From: a virus
Reading direction: 5' to 3' (one strand)
Virus record (IMG/VR): IMGVR_UViG_3300007765_000024
Location: 1 to 32,864 of that record
Length of the DNA stretch: 32,864 bases
The notes below the pieces were generated by a model. That model was not told where the DNA came from. It saw only the letters and a program-made list of their open reading frames with translations, and did not search any database. Numbering within the stretch: position 1 is the first letter of the stretch; each line of letters starts with the position of its first letter. Of this stretch, positions 19,537 through 26,666 are shown in pieces. Both the position numbers and the translations under genes were made by a program.

Positions 19537-21434
19537 GTTAAAGGACTCCCACCATCACCCATCATCAATGCTGTTTGTGTTTTTTGTTCTGTAAGTTGTT
19601 GCCAATTCGCAGCACGCACTTCGCCAAGCAGATATTCCGTTTGAGACATATCAGAACCTTGGATTTGTATATTCGCGTTTTCAACGCCCGCTGTAATTAC
19701 ATTTTGCAAACCATTCCAACTAATTCCAACGTTCAAGTTGTCGAGTTTTGAAACAATTTGACCTGCTTTTGACGCAGTTGATTCTGATGATTGCGCAGTC
19801 CCTGTCACTTGTGACTCAATTGCACTTGTCAAACTTTGCATATTCTCTGCAACTTGCAAAGATCTTTCGGCGATCTGTTCGCCTCGATCAACTTGCCCCG
19901 CAACCTTTACTGATCCAAGTGCGGTTTGCAAACCCTCTACAAAACCTTTTGCAATAACATTTACTTCAATGTCCATTGATTGTTCAAGATCTGTTCGAAG
20001 TTGTTCAATTGCCCTGTTGTAAGTTTCTTGCGTGATCGCTCCCGCATCAAGCATTTCTTCTGTTTTTGCGAGTTCCTCACGGTAAATTTCCATTGGTGTT
20101 CGAAGCGATGCGGTCAACGATTCGCCCATCCGTTTCAAATCTTCTGTGATTTTGTCAACATCTTCTGTAACTTTTTCAGAGTTGATAAAATCAAACTTTT
20201 CTTTAACGATGCGATCCATTTCTTTTGCAATTTGTCTTATTGCAAATTCGCCTTCCTCTGCTTTTATCGTTCCATCGCCAATTGCACCATTAATTCGTCC
20301 ATACGTTTCACCAAGTTTCTTTAATTCTTCATTGAAAGCAAAAACTGGATCGGTCATCGAAAACTTTTTGACCAACGCATCAAGTTCTGTAACCTCTTTT
20401 GCAAGATCTTTTGCCGCTTGTGCAGCAGCAGCCTCCTCTGCAAGTATTCGTGTTTTCTTTGCTGCTTGTTCTGCGGCAGTTCCAATTTTGTCTATTTCTT
20501 TTGCTTTTTCGGGCATAGCAGTGAATGCGGCTGCGAAATCGCCAGTGAAAAACAAACTCACACGCCCTAAAAGTGTCGCATTCTTCTCAACAGATGAGTT
20601 CCATTGATCCAACGCAAACATCCCAGCAACACCTACGCCCTCGATGAGTAAAGTCAAATTCGAAAGGGTTTCACGAAATTCGCCACTGCTTGCCATTTCT
20701 GTTAATTGATTCGATATTTTTTCAATTGTTGGAGCAAGATCAATTGCCATTCGTTCAAACAACGAATCAACAACCATGCCAAGCGTTGTCATTGCATCAT
20801 TCGCCCGCTCAACACCCGCAGCATCAAAAGAAGTGAACAGAACGCCCATCCCGCGCATTTCTTCTTTCATTTCACGAATGCCCTCTGAACCCATTTTCAT
20901 TGTGTTCAAAAGTTTCATGCCCGCACGACCAAAAATATCGTATGCAAGCGATGCTTGCTGTGCAACGTTGTCAACTTCCATAATGGAATCTGCAATCACA
21001 CCAAACATTTCATCGGCTTTCATATTACTGAGTTGTTGCGTGTTCAACCCCAAAACTTTGAACGCATCGGTTGCCGTGCCGATGCCCATTGTCGCTTCGC
21101 CGACATTCTTCACCATCTTGCCAAAGGCCTTGTCCGCCTCGCCAACACTCACCCCAGTAAGTTTTGCAGCGTGTCTAAAAACAAGAACCGCTTCCGTCCC
21201 CACGCCAATTGTTTTTGCAAACTTTGCAACCTCATCAATGCGATCCATTGCGTCAAAAATTGCGCTCGTAAAATCTTTGATAACTTTAACGGCAAAAGCA
21301 GCCGCCATTGCAACACCAATGCCAGCCAACGCACCCTTGAAACCGCCAAGTGATTTTTTAGACTTCTTTATTCCCTTGTCAAGTCCTTGCGTATTCGCCT
21401 TGACATTGATCCAAAGATTGCCAACTGTTCCCAT
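19533..21434 (-). CDS. Tape measure protein
   Basis: A 633-residue protein that sets tail length. Basic N-terminus with WINVKANTQGLDKGIKKS, then a hydrophobic helix GALAGIGVAMAAAFAVKVI and long Ala/Glu/Lys-rich helices with coiled-coil character, as is typical for the family. If about 0.15 nm per residue holds, the tail would be near 95 nm. The ATG at 21434 overlaps the end of the G-T reading frame. Immediately upstream are the tail assembly chaperones, the standard order. Confidence 0.9.
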   Translation of the reverse strand: MGTVGNLWINVKANTQGLDKGIKKSKKSLGGFKGALAGIGVAMAAAFAVKVIKDFTSAIFDAMDRIDEVAKFAKTIGVGTEAVLVFRHAAKLTGVSVGEADKAFGKMVKNVGEATMGIGTATDAFKVLGLNTQQLSNMKADEMFGVIADSIMEVDNVAQQASLAYDIFGRAGMKLLNTMKMGSEGIREMKEEMRGMGVLFTSFDAAGVERANDAMTTLGMVVDSLFERMAIDLAPTIEKISNQLTEMASSGEFRETLSNLTLLIEGVGVAGMFALDQWNSSVEKNATLLGRVSLFFTGDFAAAFTAMPEKAKEIDKIGTAAEQAAKKTRILAEEAAAAQAAKDLAKEVTELDALVKKFSMTDPVFAFNEELKKLGETYGRINGAIGDGTIKAEEGEFAIRQIAKEMDRIVKEKFDFINSEKVTEDVDKITEDLKRMGESLTASLRTPMEIYREELAKTEEMLDAGAITQETYNRAIEQLRTDLEQSMDIEVNVIAKGFVEGLQTALGSVKVAGQVDRGEQIAERSLQVAENMQSLTSAIESQVTGTAQSSESTASKAGQIVSKLDNLNVGISWNGLQNVITAGVENANIQIQGSDMSQTEYLLGEVRAANWQQLTEQKTQTALMMGDGGSPLT

Positions 21435-21756
21435 TATTTAAGACCCGCCATTTGTTTCATGATGTCTTTCATTTCGTCATCGCTTTGTTGTTCTGGTTCT
21501 GGTTTCTGGTGCATCGGCATAAAATCTGATGGGGTAAATGTTTTTGATGATTTCGTTCGGTTTACGTTTGCAATCGTGCTTGCCACAACTCCACCTGCTA
21601 AATCTGTTCTCCACCTTTGATCAATAGGATCAGTGGAATTAAACGCAATCCATTCTGCGAGTTCACGCGAATCAATTCTTGCCAGCAATTCCTTTACGGT
21701 CATGCCCAGAGATAAGGCAAGTTGAAAATAGAAACGCCTTTCTGGTCGGCGTTTTA
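21434..21756 (-). CDS. Tail assembly chaperone T domain (made by -1 frameshift)
   Basis: The frame downstream of the slippery site encodes LKRRPERRFYFQLALSLGM followed by TVKELLARIDSRELAEWIAF and a polar tail ending at 21434. This is the conserved T domain of G-T fusions. It lacks a proper start: the ATG at 21703 sits inside the conserved region and has no ribosome-binding site. So the domain is made as a G-T fusion rather than as a free 89-residue protein. It recruits the tape measure and tail tube during assembly. Confidence 0.85.
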
Positions 21757-21763
21757 ATTTCCC
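21732..21763 (-). promoter_or_regulatory. Programmed -1 ribosomal frameshift signal
   Basis: The minus strand reads G GGA AAT (21757-21763), an X XXY YYZ heptamer almost equal to lambda's GGGAAAG, directly before the zero-frame TAA. A 7-bp hairpin (AAACGCC / GGCGTTT, 9-nt loop) follows at once. Slipping joins the G frame to the T frame. Confidence 0.9.
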
Positions 21764-22107
21764 GACAAATCATCAATGTCGGTTTGTCCGAGTCCATTCA
21801 AGCGGCTTGCCACATCAAAAATTAAATCAAGTGCTTTTGCTGATTTTTTGCCAAGTGCTTCAACATCACCTGCACCAAACAATCGAGTTCCTGACTCATC
21901 GCAAATTGTTAGCACGGCAAGCCTCGCGCGTATGTTTGTCAAATTCGCTTCTTTATTCTTACCTTTTTTGTTCACACATGATTGTTCAAAATCGTCACGC
22001 TCAGAACCACTGAGAGTTCTGATAAAAAGATCACCGCCCCATTGCGGGACGGTAATCTTTTCACGGGGTAAATCATCAGAATTAAGAATTGATTTTTTGT
22101 CTAGCAT
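21754..22107 (-). CDS. Tail assembly chaperone G
   Basis: A 117-residue protein (LDKKSILNSDDLPREKITVPQ at its start, then WGG and SGSERDDFE) resembling the G protein of HK97/lambda-type tail chaperones. It binds the tape measure and is required for tail assembly. Its end contains the slippery heptamer, so a fraction of ribosomes make G-T. It lies between tail tube and tape measure, as expected. Confidence 0.85.
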   Translation of the reverse strand: MLDKKSILNSDDLPREKITVPQWGGDLFIRTLSGSERDDFEQSCVNKKGKNKEANLTNIRARLAVLTICDESGTRLFGAGDVEALGKKSAKALDLIFDVASRLNGLGQTDIDDLSGN

Positions 22108-22117
22108 TTTTGTTGCC

Positions 22118-22510
22118 TTATGAAGCGAACGTTACCGCGCCTGTGATTTTCAAACCAACACTTGCCTTGATCGAATCATCAATTGATGCCGAAGGAGCAA
22201 ACGAAGTAATAATCGCACTGAACGAACACGTGTCCGCGTTTGAATACGTCACAACAATACTTTTTGACGATCCGTCAATTGCCGCTGTAATCGCTTGATG
22301 TGTTGCGCCTGCGGGGTCGTATGCAATTTCAAAACTACAATCACCGCCGTCTTTTAGACCACCTATACTTGAACGCCATGTTGAATCCATGTCTGTTGAA
22401 TCTATCAACGCAACACTTACGTTATATGGCGTGACTGAAATGAGGTTTGCAACTGTTGTTGTCCCACCATCAATGCTCAGTGTCGTACCATTTCCTGTTA
22501 CTGCTCCCAT
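22118..22510 (-). CDS. Major tail tube protein
   Basis: A 130-residue beta-rich protein (GTTLSIDGGTTTVANLISVT, then TDMDSTWRSSIGGLKDGGD and SIKASVGLKITGAVTF) typical of siphophage tail tube subunits of the lambda gpV/TP901-1 fold. It polymerises into the tail tube around the tape measure. Position between terminator and chaperone fits. No extra Ig domain is present. Confidence 0.85.
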   Translation of the reverse strand: MGAVTGNGTTLSIDGGTTTVANLISVTPYNVSVALIDSTDMDSTWRSSIGGLKDGGDCSFEIAYDPAGATHQAITAAIDGSSKSIVVTYSNADTCSFSAIITSFAPSASIDDSIKASVGLKITGAVTFAS

Positions 22511-22522
22511 TGTGGAAACTCC

Positions 22523-22930
22523 TTAATCTGAAACAAACCAAACTACATACTCACTTTCGATAACCGAAACGCCTCGGTCACCTGCTGTTTGCGAATCTTC
22601 TACGCTCGCTGTGTCATTATCGTGGACGAGGCTTTTTACTTCGACACTTTCAACTGTTCCCGAATAATCATTCAAGGCGGTTCGAACCTTATCTGCTAAA
22701 TCTTTTGCTGCTGAATAACTTGTTGCCAACGATTCAACTGTTAAAACCGCGCGAGTCAAATCAATATGCCCGCCAAGTGCTTGTTGTGGTTCGGTTGCAT
22801 CAAGCGTGTAAACGATTGCGGGCAAATCGGAACCTTGTTGTCGCATCCAAGGATACACTCGTCCCGAAATAACAGTGTTCACAGGCGTATCGTTTATCAA
22901 CAATGATCGAATTGCAATTTCAATAGCCAT
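22523..22930 (-). CDS. Tail terminator/completion protein (DUF3168-like)
   Basis: A 135-residue protein matching the DUF3168 pattern: early AIRSLLINDTPVNTVISGRV, then YPWMRQQGSDLPAIVYTLD and a beta strand LTVESLATSYSAAKDLADKV. Such proteins cap the tail tube at the head-proximal end. It shares one base with the upstream gene (22930). Confidence 0.8.
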   Translation of the reverse strand: MAIEIAIRSLLINDTPVNTVISGRVYPWMRQQGSDLPAIVYTLDATEPQQALGGHIDLTRAVLTVESLATSYSAAKDLADKVRTALNDYSGTVESVEVKSLVHDNDTASVEDSQTAGDRGVSVIESEYVVWFVSD

Positions 22931-23403
22931 TAGTTTGCACTCTTTATTTTTTCAATTGCTTTTTCAAGATAATGTTCAAATGTTTCAATTTGCCTGCCCT
23001 TGTGTTTTTTGAATGTTGGTTTTGAAAACGCGCGTGGTGTTATCTTGCCCACCGAAACCGAAACACCTTGATGCCCGCGATAGTTTTCCACCGTTCGATC
23101 ACTTGTTCCGTATTCGTGCCAGTTTGCATGATAGCCCTTCTTGTTTCCCTTAACACTCCACCAAACACCGCCCCAAACCGTATTCTTTTTGCGAAGAACC
23201 CTAGCTCCAGATGTAACAGATTTGCGCAGGTTTCCCGTTTCACCTTTTGGTGTTGCCATGCGCGCATCCTTGCGGATTTCAGCAGCAGCCTTTCCCGCCG
23301 CTTGCTTCAAGATTTTCTTTCGAACCTTGTGTTCAAACTGCTCCAATGCGTTGTTTATGTCCACCATGCCTGCCAATGTTACGCCACTGCTCAACCCACT
23401 CAC
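22930..23403 (-). CDS. HK97 gp10-like head-tail protein
   Basis: A 157-residue member of the HK97 gp10 family: N-terminal helix (NNALEQFEHKVRKKILKQAA), KDARMATPKGETGNLRKSV, then HANWHEYGT and a PRAFSKPTF motif. It links head completion to the tail. The GTG at 23403 is the likely start because AGAGGAGGT lies seven bases upstream and the upstream stop overlaps as GTGA; a longer frame from 23424 lacks this. Confidence 0.85.
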   Translation of the reverse strand: MSGLSSGVTLAGMVDINNALEQFEHKVRKKILKQAAGKAAAEIRKDARMATPKGETGNLRKSVTSGARVLRKKNTVWGGVWWSVKGNKKGYHANWHEYGTSDRTVENYRGHQGVSVSVGKITPRAFSKPTFKKHKGRQIETFEHYLEKAIEKIKSAN

Positions 23404-23723
23404 TCGCTCACCTCCTCTTTGCACATAAGTTTCATGTATTCGTTCTTTTCATTTTGATCTAAGATTGAAACAATCCCAAACTCACGCGAACCAAAAAGTA
23501 TTCTGCTTTTGGGAGTCAGGCCCGACAAATATCGAACGATCACCCGATGCGAAACAATGCCCGCCAAACCTTCACCAATATCTCGTTCTGAACCGCTCAC
23601 GGGTTCAATTGCAGCCCAAACAGTGTCGTCCGTTGACCATGAATCACTTGGTTCGCCATACGAATCAAGCGTTGTTGATTGCGTTTGAATTGAAACGCGA
23701 TGGCGCAACCTTCCCGCTCTCAT
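23400..23723 (-). CDS. Head-tail adaptor (stopper-like)
   Basis: A 107-residue head-tail joining protein of the SPP1 gp16/HK97 stopper family: RAGRLRHRVSIQTQSTTLDS at the start, WSTDDTVWAAIEPVSGSE, then HRVIVRYLSGLTPKSRILFG. It closes the connector after packaging. Adjacent to the gp6-like connector with no gap. Its stop is part of the GTGA start of the gp10-like gene. Confidence 0.85.
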   Translation of the reverse strand: MRAGRLRHRVSIQTQSTTLDSYGEPSDSWSTDDTVWAAIEPVSGSERDIGEGLAGIVSHRVIVRYLSGLTPKSRILFGSREFGIVSILDQNEKNEYMKLMCKEEVSE

Positions 23724-24308
23724 TTAATACACCTCTGGCATTTCAATTGAAGAAACCAACGCTTGAAAACCAAGCGGCAATTCTTCTAGTTTTTGCGGCG
23801 TTGTCATTTCACGATTTTCAAACCAGTGACCCACCATCAAACGAATTAACAGGCGTATTTCTTCTGGAACATCTGTTGTTGCATCCCCGAAACCCGCAAC
23901 AAACACAACTGTTACTGCGTTTGGAGTTGCCCGCGTGCTTGGAAAATCTTCGTTGTAAATCGGTGTGACCCTTGCAGGAATTGAATTTGTGTCCACATCA
24001 TACAAACTGCTCGACCAAGTTTGAGTTGCGCCATCGGTGTCCACATATTGAATGCTTGTAACGCTTTGTGCAGGCGATCTTGGCAAAAGAATCTCACCAC
24101 CAGTAAAACCATCGAGTTTCATTGTGATTGTTTGTGTAATGAATGATCTTCTCGCAAGATTTTCGCACAACTTTCGTGCAGCAGTAATATAATTACCAAT
24201 TAGCGTATCTTCATCACTTGAATCAATACGCAAATGCGTTTTTGCTTCTGCTGTTGTGATTGGTTCAACGCTTGGATCAGTTGTTACTTTGTAACTTCGG
24301 TATTTCAT
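23724..24308 (-). CDS. Head-tail connector (gp6-like)
   Basis: A 194-residue protein with the family's EPITTAEAKTHLRIDSSDED start, a helical segment IGNYITAARKLCENLARRSF and a C-terminal RLLIRLMVGHWFENRE. Such proteins form the ring below the portal. ATG 24308 overlaps the preceding stop by 4 bp. Confidence 0.85.
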   Translation of the reverse strand: MKYRSYKVTTDPSVEPITTAEAKTHLRIDSSDEDTLIGNYITAARKLCENLARRSFITQTITMKLDGFTGGEILLPRSPAQSVTSIQYVDTDGATQTWSSSLYDVDTNSIPARVTPIYNEDFPSTRATPNAVTVVFVAGFGDATTDVPEEIRLLIRLMVGHWFENREMTTPQKLEELPLGFQALVSSIEMPEVY

Positions 24309-24499
24309 TCTTCAACTGCTCGTTCAAGATCGTCTGGTTTTGAAACTGCGCGCTCTTTTTTCTTGCCAGCACTTTTGCTTTTCACAATCCCACGTTTGAC
24401 AAGATGCTCCGCGTAGCCTTGATCAAGCTCAACAACTGCACCAAGATCAAACGAACGTCCGTCTTTGCCGCATCCACTTTTTAAAACTTCATATTTCAT
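24305..24499 (-). CDS. Small head-region protein, 64 aa
   Basis: A 64-residue protein beginning KYEVLKSGCGKDGRSFDLG then AVVELDQGYAEHLVKRGIV, a pattern of short beta-strand proteins often placed after the capsid gene in siphophages. The C-terminal third is Lys/Glu/Ser-rich. Its role is unclear; possibly a head decoration or connector accessory. Confidence 0.7.
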   Translation of the reverse strand: MKYEVLKSGCGKDGRSFDLGAVVELDQGYAEHLVKRGIVKSKSAGKKKERAVSKPDDLERAVEE

Positions 24500-24525
24500 T
24501 GTTTGGGTTTCCTGTTACCCCCGAA

Positions 24526-24557
24526 GGGATTGCAAGTATTTTTCAACTTGCAATCCC
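24526..24557. other. 12-bp hairpin after the capsid gene
   Basis: A perfect inverted repeat (GGGATTGCAAGT / ACTTGCAATCCC) with an 8-nt loop, in the 87-bp gap between the capsid and the next gene. On the minus strand it is followed by TTCGGGG, not a T-run, so it probably protects the capsid mRNA end or attenuates downstream genes. Confidence 0.65.
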
Positions 24558-24586
24558 AATAAGGTTTATTCAATTATCAGAATGGT

Positions 24587-25786
24587 TTATGCCATTGTGA
24601 TCATTTGAACGGCTTCTGCTTGTGTGAGTTCGCCATCAACGCGAATCGCACCTTGGATTCCAATTTGCCCATTAGCAGCATAGAGTTCATCGAGTCGTTT
24701 CAATGAAACGCCTTGACGCATTGCAACCCAGTAGTAAGACCAATCGCCAAAGAATACAGGCGTTTCGCCCGTTGCGGTATCGTCTGCCGAATCAGAAATT
24801 GCAACTGGTCTACCAAGCAACGTATCTGGTTGACCACCACTAAGAGCGGGTTGCCAAAGATATTGGTTGTTTGAATCTTTCAGTTGATGAATTTCTTTTG
24901 CAGTTGTTGAATTGAAAACCCAAGTACCGTTGCTGCGATAGTTTGCTTTTACAGCATAAAAGAGTTGGATCAATTCATCGGCAGTGATCGCTGTCGCCGA
25001 TGCGGCGGTCAGTGCGCTAGTCGCAGTATTTTCAACGCCTGTTGGTTGTCCAGAACCTGAACCTGTCATGAAAGCATCTTCGAGAAGATTCGCAAACGAA
25101 CGACCAAACGCATTTCCAAGATAGCCTTCAAGATCAACGGCACTATCGGCAAGTAGCTCCTCGGAAACCTTGCACATTCTTGTCGCTTTGAAAGGAGTGA
25201 GAGAAGTTTGCGCAAATGCGTCATCGGCATCGCTGTACGATGCTTCTTCCGAAGTCCACGCAGCAGCACCTAGGCTTGATTGCGTTGGCACAGTAATTTC
25301 ACCGCTTACGTTTACAACTGTTGCAAGATCAAAAATTGCACTCGAATCATCCATTGTTTGGATAATTGTCGCTTGCAAACTTGCAGAGTCTGAACCAACA
25401 GCGGGGGCTAAGAAGCCACCTTCTGAGTTTGTTCCAACTTGCAAGGCTCGAAGTTGTTCGCCGCCTAAGCGAGTTCGTCCGTAGCGCAAGTAATTATCAA
25501 AGGCATCGCGGTATTCATCGCTTGCAGTTGTTACTGCTGCTCGTTGTTCTTTTACTTCTGGTGTTTCAATTGAAGTTTTACGATCAGTTGCCACCTTCAT
25601 TGATCGTTCTTCTGCTTCAACTGCTTCTGCCCGATCAATGTCCTTGCGGAGATTGTCGGCATCATTTAACATGGCATCAACACTTTCGCGCTGTTCAGCG
25701 TTCAAAGTATCTGAGCCATCCATAATTTCGCGTGCATCGGCAATAAGTTTTGCGCGTTGCGTTCGCCATTCTTGTAGGTTTGACAT
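24587..25786 (-). CDS. Major capsid protein (HK97 fold)
   Basis: A 399-residue protein. The N-terminal ~100 residues are a charged coiled coil (the delta/scaffold domain, removed by the protease). The HK97-fold core follows: VGTNSEGGFLAPAVG, SEEASYSDADDAFAQTSLTP then RMCKVSEELLADS, a GTWVFNSTTAKEIHQLKDS stretch and C-terminal A-domain strands. It builds the icosahedral head. A 270-bp leader with two tandem hairpins precedes it. Confidence 0.9.
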   Translation of the reverse strand: MSNLQEWRTQRAKLIADAREIMDGSDTLNAEQRESVDAMLNDADNLRKDIDRAEAVEAEERSMKVATDRKTSIETPEVKEQRAAVTTASDEYRDAFDNYLRYGRTRLGGEQLRALQVGTNSEGGFLAPAVGSDSASLQATIIQTMDDSSAIFDLATVVNVSGEITVPTQSSLGAAAWTSEEASYSDADDAFAQTSLTPFKATRMCKVSEELLADSAVDLEGYLGNAFGRSFANLLEDAFMTGSGSGQPTGVENTATSALTAASATAITADELIQLFYAVKANYRSNGTWVFNSTTAKEIHQLKDSNNQYLWQPALSGGQPDTLLGRPVAISDSADDTATGETPVFFGDWSYYWVAMRQGVSLKRLDELYAANGQIGIQGAIRVDGELTQAEAVQMITMA

Positions 25787-25828
25787 TTTGTCTATTTCCT
25801 GTTTTTTTTCGTTCTAGTTTCTACGATT

Positions 25829-25861
25829 CTTGCAACGGCAAGTATTAAAACCAACGGGTTT
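25829..25861 (-). promoter_or_regulatory. Tandem mini-hairpins in the capsid leader
   Basis: Two 5-bp stems (CTTGC/GCAAG and AAACC/GGTTT) each close the same four-base loop, AACG (CGTT on the transcribed strand). They lie 40-70 bases upstream of the capsid start and may stabilise its mRNA. Confidence 0.5.
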
Positions 25862-25876
25862 CAATCTGTTATCGTG

Positions 25877-25957
25877 TCAACGGAAAAAACAAAAGGCCAA
25901 TGCGGTGTAAAAAAACATGTGTGGCATAACCACCCGCAACTTGTGCCATAATAACAT
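25877..25957 (-). CDS. Possible 26-aa peptide in the capsid leader
   Basis: An ATG linked as TAATG to the 34-residue ORF gives 26 residues, starting MLLWHKLRVVMPHMFFYTAL. It is hydrophobic and aromatic at its end. Support is only the coupled start; it may be untranslated leader. Confidence 0.25.
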   Translation of the reverse strand: MLLWHKLRVVMPHMFFYTALAFCFFR

Positions 25958-26061
25958 TAGCGAACCAACGAACAAGCAACAAAAACAGTGCTTGCAGAAA
26001 ACACACTGATCAGCAAAAAACTACCCGCTTCAATGATTTTCAATTTCGTTTTGTAACTCAT
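25957..26061 (-). CDS. Small hydrophobic peptide, 34 aa
   Basis: A 34-residue ORF whose ATG overlaps the prohead protease stop as ATGA. A short basic start (MSYKTKLKIIEAG) is followed by a hydrophobic stretch (SFLLISVFSASTVFVACSLV) that could span a membrane. It lies between protease and capsid genes, where a membrane peptide has no known assembly role. No other evidence. Confidence 0.45.
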   Translation of the reverse strand: MSYKTKLKIIEAGSFLLISVFSASTVFVACSLVR

Positions 26062-26666
26062 TTCTGATCTTCAACCTCGATCATTTTAAGTTTAAGTTTC
26101 AAATCTGCGGTTTTGCCAACGGCTTCGAAGTCCGTGTTTTTCAATTCTTGATCAACTCGCCAACCCTCAAGCGAACGAACGGCAACCTCTGTTGCAGAAT
26201 ACGCGGGAGTTGTTACCACGCTTACATCAAAAAGCCTTGCTTTTTTTACTGTGCGAACATCCTCACCCTCTACCGTTTCCCACGAATCAGTCACATTGTA
26301 AAAACCAAATGACATTGAAACCAAATCACCCCTTCGAAGCAATTCTACAACGTCCCTGCCATCACTTGTGTTCGGCGGATCAATTTCGATTGCCAGACCG
26401 TGATCATCTTCGTGCAATCGAAGTGTGCCAGCACCACGCCTGCCAAGCAGTTTATCGTTGCTGTGATTAAACAACGCGTGAACCTCATCGTTGTTTGCAA
26501 GTGAATCAGTGAACGCACCGCGTTCTATTTTCTCTCGAAAACCACCAAGATCACCCGACAAAGAATCAAAAACTGCTGCGTAACCTACAATTTTCGGTGC
26601 TTCCGCTTCTGGTTGTTCGTCAATTCGCAGTTCGGCGAACGCTCTAAATTCTTTTTCATTGTTCAT
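26058..26666 (-). CDS. Prohead protease (HK97 gp4-like)
   Basis: A 202-residue serine protease that matures the prohead. From ATG 26666 (GGAG ten bases upstream): VGYAAVFDSLSGDLGGFREK, catalytic His H68 in ALFNHSNDKLLGR, Ser in LVSMSFGF (S117/S119) and the LFDVSVVTTPAYSATEV strand with D147. A longer frame reaching 26795 would run inside the portal gene and is unlikely. It overlaps the portal stop by 11 bp. It would remove the capsid's N-terminal domain. Confidence 0.88.
   Translation of the reverse strand: MNNEKEFRAFAELRIDEQPEAEAPKIVGYAAVFDSLSGDLGGFREKIERGAFTDSLANNDEVHALFNHSNDKLLGRRGAGTLRLHEDDHGLAIEIDPPNTSDGRDVVELLRRGDLVSMSFGFYNVTDSWETVEGEDVRTVKKARLFDVSVVTTPAYSATEVAVRSLEGWRVDQELKNTDFEAVGKTADLKLKLKMIEVEDQK

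Noticed and set aside
20146-20607. Plus-strand ORFs opposite the tape measure gene
   Set aside because: They mirror the helical Ala/Glu/Lys codons of the tape measure and show no independent motif or start signal.
21434-21703. Independent 89-residue gene for the T chaperone
   Set aside because: No ribosome-binding site at ATG 21703, and conserved sequence continues upstream to the frameshift site.
25860-25885. TTGACA on the minus strand as a capsid promoter
   Set aside because: A good -35 is present (~25881), but no -10 hexamer lies 15-19 bp downstream.
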